Below are positions 1 through 11,666 of a stretch of DNA of 64,000 nucleotides, one piece after another. The notes beneath the pieces were generated by a model. The model was not told the origin of the DNA and did not search any database. It worked only from the letters and a program-made list of their open reading frames with translations. The DNA is from Hofstenia miamia (lineage: Eukaryota > Xenacoelomorpha > Acoela), in NCBI GenBank assembly GCA_004352715.1, contig SCFE01000039.1, positions 1,921,543-1,985,542 on the forward strand, written 5' to 3'. A program made the position numbers and the translations under genes. How positions within the stretch are numbered: position 1 is the first letter of the stretch; every line of letters starts with the position of its first letter.

Positions 1-332
1 CATGGATTATTTATTTCATATATACATTTAGTAGGATGTAGCTATAGTATATAAATAAAATTAATAGATAAATAATATTATTTTTTAATTAATCAAATAA
101 AGGATTGCCTTTCTTTAAAAGATTGCATAATTAACATTTTCTAATTTTTTCCTAAATAAATCAATAATCCAAAGAATGCAGTATCAGTGGTGTAATGATA
201 CGTTCTGGTTTAAAATGGGTTCAAAACATCTGCATAGGGGCTCAAACTTTGTTTTTGAAAAGACAATTAAAACATTACTATTAAAATTCTAGAAATAAAT
301 GGTGATATTGTACAAAATGTGGTAAATTGATC

Positions 333-867
333 AAATAGTTTATATATAAACATAATTTTACTCAGAAAGTTGGTAGGTATGCTGTAAATGTTTTACAATG
401 ATACGTGTGCATTAAGGTATTTCCAACAGTGGATATTGCTTACTTTGATAAGTAGATTCCAAATATTTAATTTATTTTTCTCTTACAGACTGCTAAACAT
501 TGTGATTTTAGCTTTAAATTTTTGGAAAAGTTATATATTTCTAAGTGGTTTTAGGCTAAATAAAGAAAAAATTATTTATTATTATATGAGTTATATTAGA
601 ATAAGTTTGCAATGGTACAATGTATAACCTCTTCGTCACTTACATTGTGAGAAAAATTACAGTAAAAAGAATTCTAGATTTTAGAGTATACGGTGAAAAT
701 ATACGGAAAAATATTATGCCCAATATAAATTGGCGTATATTATAAAATATATCATGAAATGATTGGTTGAGATGATGACCCTCTTACATTCCTGTTATTT
801 TTGAGATTGCTAAGCAGTGATGACTTGTTCAAAACAATAAATATCAATTGGAAGACTCTGAATTACC
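333..867. other. AT-rich sequence, no gene seen
   Basis: No reading frame with recognisable protein signal was found. This stretch is most of the segment missing from copy B of the duplication. Confidence 0.5.
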
Positions 868-1345
868 TTGCCACTCACACGCAGTGGAAAGAAGCATTCA
901 ATTTTCAAAATAATTGACTCAATTTCTTCTAACTCTACTCTTCCTTTACTATTTAAAAATATTGCATCATCAATTTCTGATCCATTATATTACCTTTTTC
1001 GTTCTATTATTATATCATCATGTTATCCAAGTATTTGGAAAATAGCTGTTGTTGTTCCAATCTTTAAAAGTGGAAAAAATCTCCCTAAAAATCTTTGTTC
1101 ATCTTACAGACCAATATGCATTCTTTCGCATCTTTCCTTCATTTTTGAAAGAATTATTTTCAATGCCATTTACCCAAGTATTCGACCTATGACATCTTAT
1201 TCTCAGTTCGGATTTATGTCACATCGCTCTACGGTATTTCTCTTCTAAAATTTCTAGACACTGCTTACTCTTACTTAGATAAAAAAACTTCCACTATATA
1301 CACTATCTATCTTGATTTCAAAAAGCTTTCGATAAAGTTTTTCAT
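868..1345 (+). pseudogene. non-LTR retrotransposon reverse transcriptase fragment (copy A)
   Basis: The frame reads like fingers and early palm of a LINE reverse transcriptase: a WKIAVVVPIFKSGK-type block, then SYRPICILS (family pattern yRPIsLL), then a FERII block and the QFGFM.HRST motif (family pattern QfGFr.grST). After a stop at 1246-1248 the sequence continues in another frame toward the first catalytic Asp region (LDFKK), where one base is missing relative to an expected DFKKAFD. The fragment then meets the N at 1346. It lacks an endonuclease, a start and the YADD block, so it is dead. The clade (CR1/L2/jockey-like) is not resolved. Confidence 0.75.
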
Positions 1346-1750
1346 NATGCCTTCAGCAGCTAATAAAGTCTCTTATTATTATTATTGTTATTATTATCTT
1401 TTGAACGCGACTAATCCGCATGGATTATTTATTTCATATATACATTTAGTAGGATGTAGCTATAGTATATAAATAAAATTAATAGATAAATAATATTATT
1501 TTTTAATTAATCAAATAAAGGATTGCCTTTCTTTAAAAGATTGCATAATTAACATTTTCTAATTTTTTCCTAAATAAATCAATAATCCAAAGAATGCAGT
1601 ATCAGTGGTGTAATGATACGTTCTGGTTTAAAATGGGTTCAAAACATCTGCATAGGGGCTCAAACTTTGTTTTTGAAAAGACAATTAAAACATTACTATT
1701 AAAATTCTAGAAATAAATGGTGATATTGTACAAAATGTGGTAAATTGATC

Positions 1751-2765
1751 ATCAATTTCTGATCCATTATATTACCTTTTTCGTTCTATTATTATATCAT
1801 CATGTTATCCAAGTATTTGGAAAATAGCTGTTGTTGTTCCAATCTTTAAAAGTGGAAAAAATCTCCCTAAAAATCTTTGTTCATCTTACAGACCAATATG
1901 CATTCTTTCGCATCTTTCCTTCATTTTTGAAAGAATTATTTTCAATGCCATTTACCCAAGTATTCGACCTATGACATCTTATTCTCAGTTCGGATTTATG
2001 TCACATCGCTCTACGGTATTTCTCTTCTAAAATTTCTAGACACTGCTTACTCTTACTTAGATAAAAAAACTTCCACTATATACACTATCTATCTTGATTT
2101 CAAAAAGCTTTCGATAAAGTTTTTCATAAACTTCTTGTTAAAAAACTAAAAGATCTTGGTATTGAGTCCACCTTTGTAAATCTTATATCTAGCCATCTTT
2201 CTAACTGTCAGCAAGTTGTAAGCAATCAAAATAGTATTTCTTCTAAACTTTCAGTTTCATCAGGGGTATCACAAGATTCCATTCTCGGTCCTCTTCTATT
2301 CAATCTATTCATCAACGACTTCGTGCTTTCAGTTACATTTTGCGGAGCAACCTGCATGTTCTATGCTTACGATACGCGCATATTCTTAGCATCTTCTATA
2401 ACTATTCAAAATTTTTGTTTACTTGCCATGGATTGGTTTTCCTTGAACTCTCTTCCATTTAATTATTCTAAAACTGAAGCTCTTCTTTTCAATTCGTCAA
2501 ATCTTACAATCCTCATAATATTCTTCTTGACAATACCCTAGTTGCGTTTAAACCCAATGTACGTGATCTTGGAATTCAAATTTCGAACTCACTCTCCTGG
2601 ACAATTCACACATCTTCTAAAATTAAGAAATTTGCTTCTACATTATATTTACGCAAATCTTCCATACCAAATTCTTCAAACAGTCACACAATGGATCCTC
2701 TTCTTATCTTACGTTTCATTTTCCCAGAAATCACAACTTCATACTCTTTTGTAAGATTTTTAATT
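1751..2765 (+). pseudogene. non-LTR retrotransposon reverse transcriptase relic (copy B, 3' part)
   Basis: It repeats the fingers region of copy A with the same single-base loss in the LDFKK(A)FD motif, then extends downstream. A GVSQDSILGPLLF...FIND block matches the family motif GvpQGSvLGPLLFllyINDl. The catalytic YADD position reads AYDT, so an active-site residue is lost. The thumb and connection follow in shifting frames (2323-2541, 2542-2754), including an FNSSNLT-like strand and a SNSLSW-type block. The unit ends in an (ATT)n tract, as many LINE 3' tails do. There are several frameshifts and stops, and no endonuclease or ORF1. It is a clear relic whose clade is not assigned. Confidence 0.78.
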
Positions 2766-2800
2766 TTATTTTTTGTTGTACCTACTTTGCATGGTAAAAT

Positions 2801-2802
<2 letters not shown>

Positions 2803-2845
<43 letters not shown>
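2803..2845. repeat. (ATT)n microsatellite at LINE 3' end
   Basis: About 14 uninterrupted ATT units lie directly after the LINE relic. A shorter imperfect TTA tract (about 1370-1400) ends the truncated copy A. This fits a retrotransposon tail that serves as a microsatellite. Confidence 0.9.
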
Positions 2846-2846
<1 letters not shown>

Positions 2847-2943
2847 ATTGTGTTCATGGGGTTGATACAAGAAATGGATATGAATAGCGTGTTTGAAAAG
2901 TTTTAATAATTAATCAATAAGGTTTGTTCAGATGAATATTCAG

Positions 2944-3407
2944 CTTGTCTAACTCGCTTGTGAAGCGGTCCTTTTGATGTATCTAAGTAAGTGCAGGCAT
3001 GGCGTGTTCAACATCCTGTGCACGACAGAAAATTGTGTGCTCATTCGCCTTACTTGGGTTAATTTTGTTCTCCATGCAGATATTTGATAATGGTACAACT
3101 GTTGATGCTAACCTGTATATTCAATTTCAATAATACACTGATGATTTCCGGCAAAAACTTCGCTAGGCTCAGTAACCTTGTCTTTCAACCGAATAATGTC
3201 CATGCTCACTCCGCCTTGAAGACCAAGTAATTCTTTCAGCAGAGGGAACTCGTTGCATTGGCTAGGCGCCTATCTCTTCAAATCTTAAATTTTAGATAGA
3301 TGGATAAACTGTCAATTCAAGCACACAATTTTCTCTAGGTTGAAGATGCCACGCTGCATTTGCTGAGACACATCTCAAAAGACCACTTCGCAAACGAGTT
3401 AGACAAG
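2944..3407. repeat. inverted-repeat element (MITE-like), about 464 bp
   Basis: The sequence starting cttgtctaactcg at 2944 is matched by its reverse complement ending cgagttagacaag at 3407. The arms pair imperfectly over about 70 bases, and a further match (aaaattgtgtgct) follows inside, giving arms of roughly 100 bases. The centre does not pair. There is no reading frame and I saw no clear target duplication. It could be a non-autonomous DNA transposon or an inverted duplication. Confidence 0.7.
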
Positions 3408-3949
3408 TTCGAAGAGTCAACTGGTACTACATGATTGAAGAAGGAGGTTATTTTACTTTTCAGACGCTCTAAATATTAAAGCTCGAATAATTTCTAGACA
3501 AGTTATGCCCTTCATTTTTATCTAAGTAATATTCTAAATAAAAATTCAAACTTCTATAGGGAATAATACTTAAATATCCTAATTACATATAAAGAATATG
3601 CACAAATATTTAATATGACTTTCAAATTTTGATTTCTATTATATTTCGATAGACAATCATAGGTAAAAAGTGATCTATTTATACGAAACCTAAAAATTCA
3701 TTTACTGTAAGCCACTTATATTCGTAATATCAACAAAACTGCAACTTGAGACAAAAATCGCAAGAATTTTTTATGCAAATGTAAACAAGTTGTTAATGAA
3801 ACATTTGAGTACCTTAATCATTTCTAAGAATAGAAATTTTAAGTCACTCACATTTATAAGTCAACAACTCACCCGTGTACATGCTGCTGTATTTAAATCA
3901 AGAAAATACTATGATTAAATTATGTTGATGTTACTATTTGTAATTTTAG
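3408..3949. other. AT-rich sequence upstream of SET exon, no gene seen
   Basis: This is probably intron upstream of the SET exon. I looked for the missing N-terminal part of a SET domain here and could not support one. Confidence 0.4.
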
Positions 3950-4092
3950 AGTTGATGCAAATGAAGACGAAAACGCACTCGCTCGTTTTATAAACGACAG
4001 TACAAAAGATTCAAACTGCAGGGTGACACAAAAATATTTTGATAACAATATTCCAATTCTATCTTTGTTTGCCAAGAAGGAAATCAAAGCAG
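3950..4092 (+). CDS. SET-domain exon (KMT5/Set8-like histone lysine methyltransferase fragment)
   Basis: A 143-base exon is bounded by a ttttag acceptor and a GTATTT donor. It encodes about 47 residues with SET-core features: VDA at the start (KMT5A-type SET domains have cVDAt), LARFINDS...NCRV (family R.INHS..pNc), a strand ending LSLFAKKEIKAG (family l.A.rdI.aGeE). SET proteins methylate histone lysines from S-adenosylmethionine. The normally conserved His of NHS is Asp here, so activity is doubtful. The exon begins with the last base of a codon and ends one base into a Gly codon. An exon at 12887 continues in exactly that phase with DQLLYEYG, the expected C-terminal SET motif. The N-terminal SET portion was not found in the window. 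Confidence 0.68.
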
Positions 4093-6119
4093 GTATTTTT
4101 TTTAGTTATTGCATATGGATACACTCTATTAATAAGTCTAATCATTTTGCATATTCTTGATGATGCATTCATAGAGATTTGAAGGAATTTAGCTCACCAA
4201 GCACACTATTAATTTGACATCAAAAATGCAAAATAATAAGTCTCATTTTTCTCTCTTGCCTGAGATGTAGTCCCAAAACGTACTCGGAAATGCACTCTTT
4301 AATCACAAGTAATTAAAAACTTTTTTTTGAAATTATTATCGCAAGAAAATTCACTCTATGTACAATTTTCTCCAAATGAAAACCCAATTTTTGTTTAAAA
4401 TTTCAAATTTTACAGAGGAAGATTTCAAATACAATATTCAATACGGAGCTAAGCTCTTGTTGTTGAGGGAGGGGTGCTACTGTAGCGTATACTTTTTCGC
4501 TTTTTGGTCCATGTGTAATAGTTTAAATAGATCATTGAAATGAATATACCTCGGAACAATATGCAATCTCTGAATCCAAATTTCTACTGAAATAAGTACA
4601 TCATTAGTCGAGATATTGGCAAAAATGTGTTGTTTCGTGAATATATTTAGGGCAGTATATTTCAAAAACTGTTCTTCCGATTTTTTAAACTTAACTCATT
4701 TCGGAAATCATGTAAGTACTATTTACAACATTGGATTGGATAAGACTCAGTCAATCTGTGGTCCTGGGCGTTTGAGGTTTTTCATTTTATGCTTTTTTAA
4801 CACTGGCTTTGTCCAAAACATGCATATCACAAGTTTTAAACTGTTATTTCATTTTTAATCTAATAAAATATCATCAAATTCCCAGGTATTCGTGTGGAAA
4901 CATGTATGGAAAACGCCCAACTTTTTAATGACCTAGACAGTTTCCTGCTAAATTTTATTATGCAAAAATAGGCACTTTGCCAATTCAAGTAATTAAATAA
5001 GAAAAAGTTAGCTAACCCATTTTTTAACAACAATATCCAGTAACAAACCATGTGTCTAGAGCATTTTTGTGATTTTGGCTTTTGCCAGAAAACCTAATTT
5101 TGAATTTAAATAAGAATATTGGAGCCAGTTTTAAATAAACAACATTTTTGATAACTAGATTGATCTTATGATTGACATAAAAATTTACGATATTAAACAT
5201 TGCCAAATTTGGTTATTCTGGGTGTCTTCAAATTTCAAATACCAAACAAACATTTTTGCCAATAGCCCAAAGCTCATTGCTCAGTGCATGTTCATTCAAA
5301 TTTTAAAAAACGGCAATGCAATTGCGCAGATATTTGGGACATTAAATCTTGAAAAAATAACACAATTGACTCCAAATTTTTCGAGTTTCCCTTATCACGT
5401 CACTATTACTTTTCACGCGCTAATTGAAGTTTTCAGCATGCGTATTGAATTTATGGGCATGCAAATTGAACTAGTGTCAAGCTAATNNNNNNNNNNNNNN
5501 NNNNNNNTGTCTTCAAATTTCAAATACCAAACAAACATTTTTGCCAATAGCCCAAAGCTCATTGCTCAGTGCATGTTCATTCAAATTTTAAAAAACGGCA
5601 ATGCAATTGCGCAGATATTTGGGACATTAAATCTTGAAAAAATAACACAATTGACTCCAAATTTTTCGAGTTTCCCTTATCACGTCACTATTACTTTTCA
5701 CGCGCTAATTGAAGTTTTCAGCATGCGTATTGAATTTATGGGCATGCAAATTGAACTAGTGTCAAGCTAATTGATCTAATGATCATGATTTTAACAAGCA
5801 ATTCTATTATTTAATAATTACGCTGATTCTGAGAAAATACCAAAGCTAATGAGAGCTTCATTGAGTATCTTTATATATTGAAACCAAAATAGTAACAGAA
5901 GAGTAACAAAATAGGAACGAACGAATAAAACAATAGGACAGAAGGAAACACATTTCAATATTCCAAATCCTGAAGCTCAATGCAGAGTGCACATTGCCTT
6001 CAAAATGATTGAATTTTTGCACTGTTTGTTGTACACTATTTACATTTGAAATACAATTGTAAATTGTTCTAAAATATCAAGACGATGTTCACTCTGGGTC
6101 TTACCTCATGCCATTATCA
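4093..6119. other. intron-like AT-rich stretch with an assembly duplication
   Basis: No supported gene. It contains the duplicated block around the N run at 5487-5507. Short frames here show no family signal. Confidence 0.45.
5223..5771. repeat. duplicated flanks of an assembly gap
   Basis: Bases 5223-5486 recur at 5508-5771 with an offset of 285. Between them lie 21 Ns. I see no difference between the copies. This pattern indicates two overlapping contig ends joined without merging. Confidence 0.85.
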
Positions 6120-6400
6120 GAATTTCGGCCTGACGTAGTCGTAATTTCAATTTACAATCCGTCTTGAATATGTTCCGAAACAGCTCAATTGGAGATATTA
6201 AAACAGAGCAAGGCGCTGTGATTTGATTAAATTCAGAGTTATTGAAACGATCTTCAAGCTTGACTGTGCGTTGTCTAAAATAATAACCACATTACTGAGG
6301 TCAAGTTTATGATGATCATGAAGATGAGATTGCACCTGAACAAACTACTCAAAACACGAATCCTTGTTGAGAGAACCTCGTTTCCCCGAAGTATGCACTT
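6120..6400 (-). pseudogene. DDE transposase relic (Tc1/IS630-like, DDE_3 type)
   Basis: Read on the minus strand, one frame gives SNVVIILDNAQ, matching the second catalytic Asp strand (nvviiDNa.iH) of this transposase group. Downstream, in another frame after a stop, PIELFRNIFKTDCK resembles the motif around the last catalytic acid (YSP.LNPIEn.fs..K). Stops and frame changes show it is dead. A similar relic on the plus strand at 50793-51290 may be the same family. Confidence 0.45.
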
Positions 6401-6582
6401 TATGAATGGATAATTAAAGAGCGTTGCAATTAAATATTTCTAATTACATCTATCTCAGATTCCAAGGAAGAAGTAGATTTTTATTCTATGCTTTAGCAAT
6501 TTTCATTAGAGGTCCATATGAGACTCAATTAACATTAGATGAAAAGTAGCAACAATCGCATTTACAAGATGAGATTAATTAT

Positions 6583-7448
6583 TCACAGTAAAGCGTCGCT
6601 GTCTTTTGAAATAATTTGGAATTCTGTTAACAACGGTGTTATTTGTTTCAGTGATTTTAACGCGTCTTTCTTTTCCAGGACCTTCAACAAAGCCGCCTTT
6701 GGAATTACATAGTCGTTACTGGCACTTTTAATTTTAGTCTGTATAATAAGCTTAAGCTGTGAAAAATAGCCATCAATTTGTTTTTTTTGCTCAGGATATG
6801 TACATGTGCGATTTGAAGCGGATGGAATATCTTTAGTGGCCGACTGCAAAGAATCTGGTAGGGGAAAAATTTAAAAAACAAATCAGAAAAAATTACTAGT
6901 GAAAATATAAAACGAGAGTCTGTTACGGCCTTGTACAAAGCTATAGCATTAAATCGCTCTTCTGGTTTACCATATTCCCCTAGCGAACACAATGCTTCAA
7001 TCAAACATGCATGGCGTCTAAGTGTGACATCCACCAATGTCTTCCTGTTGTTCGATTTGTCATGAGTAGGGCAACCAGAAATCTGACTTTAAAAAAACTA
7101 AATATTACCTTATTTTTATGACAAAATATGACGGAATTTAGTTAAATATGCCCAAAAATATTACCATTCTTTAACGTTTTTCAAATTACTGATAACAAGA
7201 TGTGAACCGAATACAAAGACTCTTACATAACAATTAAATTTTTTAAAGCAACTACTTTATTAAATTAGAATACCAGCACATAAATTCCCATATATTATTG
7301 TTGTTAAGATTTCTGTTATAGGCTAACAGTTTTCTCAACATAGAGAAACATCCCCCAGCTGCATCCGGTGTTGCTTGACATTTTCGTAACTTGGCATACA
7401 ATTCTGATTGAATGTCAATCCTCTTTCCATTCCATTGTAGAATTGAAA
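6583..7448 (-). CDS. unrecognised three-exon gene, C-terminal part, inside the large intron
   Basis: Three minus-strand exons fit one reading frame. Exon A is 7448-7256, preceded by taccag and ending two bases into a codon at a GTAGTT donor. Exon B is 7086-6897, preceded by taaag, and supplies the third base; its donor is GTAATT. Exon C is 6843-6583, preceded by tttgcag, in phase 0, and ends at a stop. Together they give about 214 residues, with notable segments ELYAKLRKCQATPDAAGG, TLRRHACLIEALCSLGEYG and EERFNAIALYKAVTDSR. It looks alpha-helical and non-transposon-like. I do not recognise the family. Upstream (about 7450-7600) another frame stays open, so earlier exons may exist or there may be a frameshift near 7445. 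The gene lies on the opposite strand within the interval between the two SET exons. Confidence 0.42.
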
Positions 7449-8739
7449 CTGGTATTTTCTAATCGTGACTTTATATAGGTGATTATTTCCAAGATGAAGG
7501 GTGGGAGTAATAAAGACATCTGGTAGAATTTCAATTCTCTCAAACATTGAACAACTTTGATATTTTATGATGGCAACCTTAATTGAAGCAATACGATTGC
7601 CAACTCAAATATATTGTGTCTGCAACATGTTTGCCTTGCAAAATCCATGAAATGATACTGTATATAGTTGCATTAATATTTTTTCAGCTGCGAGCATACA
7701 TGGCCAATCTTAGCAACTCGTTAACCAGTGGGTCGGGTCAAAAATTAGCTAGCAATTAAACTTTTCGAGAGTTAATTCAGGAAATACATTAGTTCACATG
7801 ATTTAAAGCTGCCACAATCAAGGATTAATTTTTAAGCTTTTTTCTTAATTTAATGAAACTATGTCAAAATATGACTTTTATGACATTTCAACCACAAATA
7901 TTCAAAAAACAAAATATATGACTTTATAACCTCTTATTTAACTGCACCCCAACTCTGAAAACCAGTTAATTTTAAGCTGACTGCAAAATAGGCCACCAGA
8001 AAAAAGTATTCCTTTTATTACTTTTGGTTGCCCTAGTCGTGAGACGTAGCAGGAAGTGTAACTGCTGCACAGCCATACACACAGTTTCAATAATTATAAC
8101 ATAGTATGTGTATTAGGATTCATCATATTGACAAAAATCAATGCAGGTAGGTGTATTTTGTAAGCTCATTTTTTTCATATTGGGCTGGCTATATTGCGTT
8201 TGGTGGGACAGCTACTGGGGATTGAGCAAAAAATGAGTCAAAGCGTGAAAATGGTCTATGTAAATTATTGAGTAAAAGCATTAAAGTTGATTAAAAAATT
8301 GAGTTATTGATTGAGTCAATAAATTCTGAAGCCTAGTACTGTTAATGAATCGCTTCTGTAAGTTCGTCAAATCGATGAGCTAATATATTGTTATTCATAG
8401 CTGTGGGATTGTAGCATTTGAAAATTCACTTTTTTCATTATCTGACCTAGTTTTCATTTTTATGAAATCGTAGTTAAGGTAGATAGAGGGTATCCATTTT
8501 TTGTGTTTTACATGACTTTAGGAGTTTGAAACCTGCAGAATTTAAATATGAGGTCAAATATTTTTTGCGTATGATTTAACATATAAAAAGTTTCCATCAA
8601 AAATTCTCTTGCTCATTGGATGCTCCTCTTTTATGTATGCTTTTCAGTAGTTTACTATTCTTCTGAAAATTCTAGAAAATATACTATTGCATAATTATAC
8701 CGTTTAATTAGTTGTAGGAATACCTGGTGTCAACATTAC
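7449..8739. other. no gene seen
   Basis: Apart from possible extra codons of the minus-strand gene up to about 7600, nothing recognisable is present on either strand. Confidence 0.4.
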
Positions 8740-9840
8740 ACTCCCCAAAATATCTGATTCCCAATTTTCCTTCGTTGTTGGTGCTTTCAATAATGATGTC
8801 ATCATTTCCCTGCTGTGTCAAAATGCCTCCTCTCTGTCTAGTTCACTGCAGTCTTCTAATGTCGCCAATTCCAACGTAGCTCGTCATTGACAGAATCCCT
8901 CAATAAACTCACTTCTGATGTCCTTAAATCTCAAATGTTTTCCTACAGTGCTGCTGCCTCATATACTGTGTTCTCTTCTAATCATCCTGCTCCACGTTCT
9001 CTTTCTCCCGTTTTGCAGGTCATTCCACTTCCTACTAACTTTCATCATCCTCTTCCAATCTTTGGACAAATTCAGACCGTCAACTCCCAGCTGTCTCAGT
9101 TAGTTCACTTCCTTGCCCCACACAAAAATCGCTGTGCTTCATATATTGTCGATCACCCTCATTACTCCTCACTTCCATTTGGTCAAATTTCCGCTACGTA
9201 CTGATTCTTCATTCTCATATTTTCATATTATTTGTAACGAAAATTCTTAATTCCTAGGTATGGATCCTGATGTATTGCCTGAAGGGCTCTAAATTCCCTA
9301 CTATTGTCTCTCTGATGATGAGTAAAAACACTTTGTTCTTTGTCCTCGCTGTCGTGTTGCTCCTCGTCGTGATTGACTACCTGGCTTCCCTGACTCTGGA
9401 TGTTCTCCATTTAATTCTGGTTTTTCTTTTTTGCTCACATACTTGTCTCTTTAAACCATAAGCTCAGTTTCTATACCTACTTTTTGCAGTCGCCTGTTGA
9501 TTTCATTTACATCGCTGAAACCTGGCTTGCTCCTTCTGTTAAGGACAGTGTTGTGTTTCCTAACTACTCTTAAAGTTCTGTTTCAAATGAATGGCTTCTG
9601 CGGTCACCATAATGGTATTCTCATTGCCTCACGTCTCCCTCACTTTGATGTTCACCCATCGTCGTCACTTCTTTCTCCTTTCATTTCTGCTGTGGCTGTG
9701 ATGTTGTTCTCAGTGACCATATAGTTTCTTCGCTCTGTGTTTACTATCCTCCTTCCTTTTTATCTACCCATTGCTGATTTATCATCTATGCTTCAGTCTT
9801 TTCATGACCAGTCTATCACTCTCTCTCTCTTGTCAACTTG
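8740..9840 (+). pseudogene. LINE 5' part: possible ORF1 remnant and APE-type endonuclease relic
   Basis: The secure part is about 9500-9800. The frame reads FIYIAETWLAPSVKDSVVFPNYS, quoted here only as ETWL...FPNY, followed after a frame change by GHHNGILIA. These match the apurinic-type endonuclease of non-LTR retrotransposons (sETWL......i..Y...R.DR..rGGGv.i). That enzyme nicks target DNA for target-primed reverse transcription. Upstream (8887-9204) an open stretch rich in Ser, Pro and Leu may be ORF1, but this is inferred from position only. Base composition is clearly more C+T rich than the neighbours. Stops and shifts mark it as dead. Its reverse transcriptase is not attached, and the next LINE sequence is on the other strand. 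Confidence 0.6.
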
Positions 9841-10328
9841 ACATGGTGGGTCGGAAACAAAATTTAGCCAACAAAATTGGCCGCACTAAAACTATGCATT
9901 TTCTTAGAAATTCGAATCTAAACTGAAAAATTATCAAATTACCTCATTTTTGGCAAATAAGAATAATTCAAAATGGCGGGTATTTAGGTTCTCTTTTTGA
10001 CGACCAGCTATATGCAGATATTCATTGAATTTTTAAGGCCTCTCTTCATTAATAATATCACAAAATGTATTTGGTGTATAAATCATCTTACAAAATTCTG
10101 GAACACAAATAGAATTAATTTATGAGTGGTGCATGAATGATGTTATTACTAAGATTGATAAAGTAAAATAGTAAACTTCCATAGTCTCTCTATTTTCTCT
10201 CTTCCAACTACCAGTACTTGTCTATTTTCTCATTGTCCACCACTACTATATCTGGCATCCTTGCTTCTATCACCTGCCTAAACTCCAATGTACCGTTCGT
10301 CCCATGTCTTTACGCCTGAACTTACTTA

Positions 10329-11666
10329 CACTGTGAACTAAATTTTTATGCAAGTCATTTTTTTTCCATTTTTTCACAGAATATTTGGTTAAGGGAACCA
10401 TGCATTATTTTATACATTACACTCATTCTTTTAACAGCCATACAAAAATATTTAATTTTCATATGTTACTTGAGGAAAAAATTGAAAGAAATTGATTTTC
10501 AAGTGAACCAAATTATTATGCAGATATATACGCAGTAGTGTATAGCCCACATTAAATTGAATATGGGCAAGAAGGATCTCAACAGTAATGAAAATGCTTC
10601 AATTGTTAGATACTTGGGTGAGGTACGGCCTACCCTAGAAATTTCTCGTCTTTTAGGCCGTGACCATAGGACAATCAAAGCATTCGCTGCAAGTGGTGAA
10701 CAATCGTGGAAAAAAACGTGTTGAGGATGCGACAAGGAAGCTAACAAATCGCGACATATCTGCTTTGAAGAGGGAAATGGCCACTAAGCTCAAGTTCAAG
10801 TATCTTTTTTATTGTCGGACTTGGTGATACTCCAAAGACATCTCGTAATCGCATCCTGAAGACGCTTGGAAAAGTTAAAAGAGCCCAAAATGACCACAAT
10901 TAAATCAACAACATAAGGACAGACGACTTGCTTTGTGTAAAAAAGATATGAAGATGGATTTTGGAACATTGATATAGACTGATTAGTTGCGTGCCACACT
11001 TGATGTTCCTGACAGATGGGCAAGGGGCTGGATTGAAGATGGTTTTGATGCTCCATTACGGTTCAAGCGTCAATAAGGTGATGTTTGAGTCATGATCTGG
11101 GCCGGGATTGTCAAAAATGAACGCATTGGACCTGTTAGAGTCGCTGAAGTTGTTAAAATGAGCTCCATCAACTACGGCCAGCTTTTGGATATACATCATA
11201 GGTTAGCTTAAAAAAACCTGCATCTCAGTGGAAGATTATATTCATGCATCTGGTCGTGGATCCGAATACACCGCGGATTGGCTTGCATCAAAATGATAAA
11301 GAAAAGATCAAGTTATGGAGGGGCCAGCTTTCTTCCCTGACTTAAACTGAGAATTTGTGGTCCATCGTGAAAAAACGGGCTTATTCAAATGGTTCACAGT
11401 ATCCATCCAACTATAAGTTATGGCAAGCAATTGTGAAAACTTCAAAGTCTACTATACCTGCAGAAATACAATATTTGACGTCATCAATGGATGATAGACT
11501 CATCACTCTGGTACAGATGAAAGGTGGCTACATCTCAAAGTAAATACGGATAAATGAACACTTTTCGGACTTTTTGTATTGTAATTAACATTACTGTTCA
11601 TTATACTTGTCTTTAAGACGTCTCATTGTAGAAAAAATTACTTGCATATTAATTTGGTTCACAGTG
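10329..11666 (+). mobile_element. Tc1/mariner transposon, 1338 bp, inserted in the LINE
   Basis: The left end at 10329 (CACTGTGAACTAAATT) and the right end, reverse-complemented from 11666 (CACTGTGAACCAAATT), are terminal inverted repeats. They stay similar further inward (tATGCAAGT). Each end abuts TA, the target dinucleotide of this superfamily. Length is normal for a full element. The surrounding LINE reading resumes across the site, so this is a clean nested insertion. Confidence 0.92.
10563..11543 (+). pseudogene. Tc1-like transposase, inactivated
   Basis: The reading starts MGKKDLNSNENASIVRYLG, with a helix-turn-helix region (ISRLLGRDHRTIKAF). The catalytic part follows in changing frames: a PDRWARGWIEDGF block, VMIWAGIVKNERIGPV (family imvWGgi...g...l), and a C-terminus LWSIVKKRAYSNG...SMDDRLITLVQMKGGYI (family lW..lK..v......L......SM..Rl..vi...G..i.y). 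Length of about 327 codons fits the family's usual 340. At least several stops and frameshifts lie in between (for example near 10721 and 10900-11300), so no functional enzyme is made. Confidence 0.85.

Larger units (their letters stand above)
1..2127. repeat. direct duplication (copy A and copy B) around a single-N gap
   Basis: Bases 1-332 recur at 1419-1750, and 969-1345 recur at 1751-2127. Copy B lacks the 636 bases at 333-968 of copy A, with a short atc microhomology at the junction. Copy A stops at a lone N (1346), and a 72-base tail (1347-1418) separates the two. The copies look identical over the shared parts. A lone N beside a near-perfect duplication points to two haplotypes or contig ends placed in tandem, differing by a 636-bp indel. 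A true tandem duplication is not excluded. Confidence 0.8.

Noticed and set aside
5168-5770. Repeated 65-105 codon frames suggesting a tandem gene
   Set aside because: The two frames are the same sequence duplicated around an assembly gap.
9960-10010. gacgaccagc segment resembling the SET exon start at 12887
   Set aside because: Similarity covers only about 12 bases after an offset acceptor; it could be chance.
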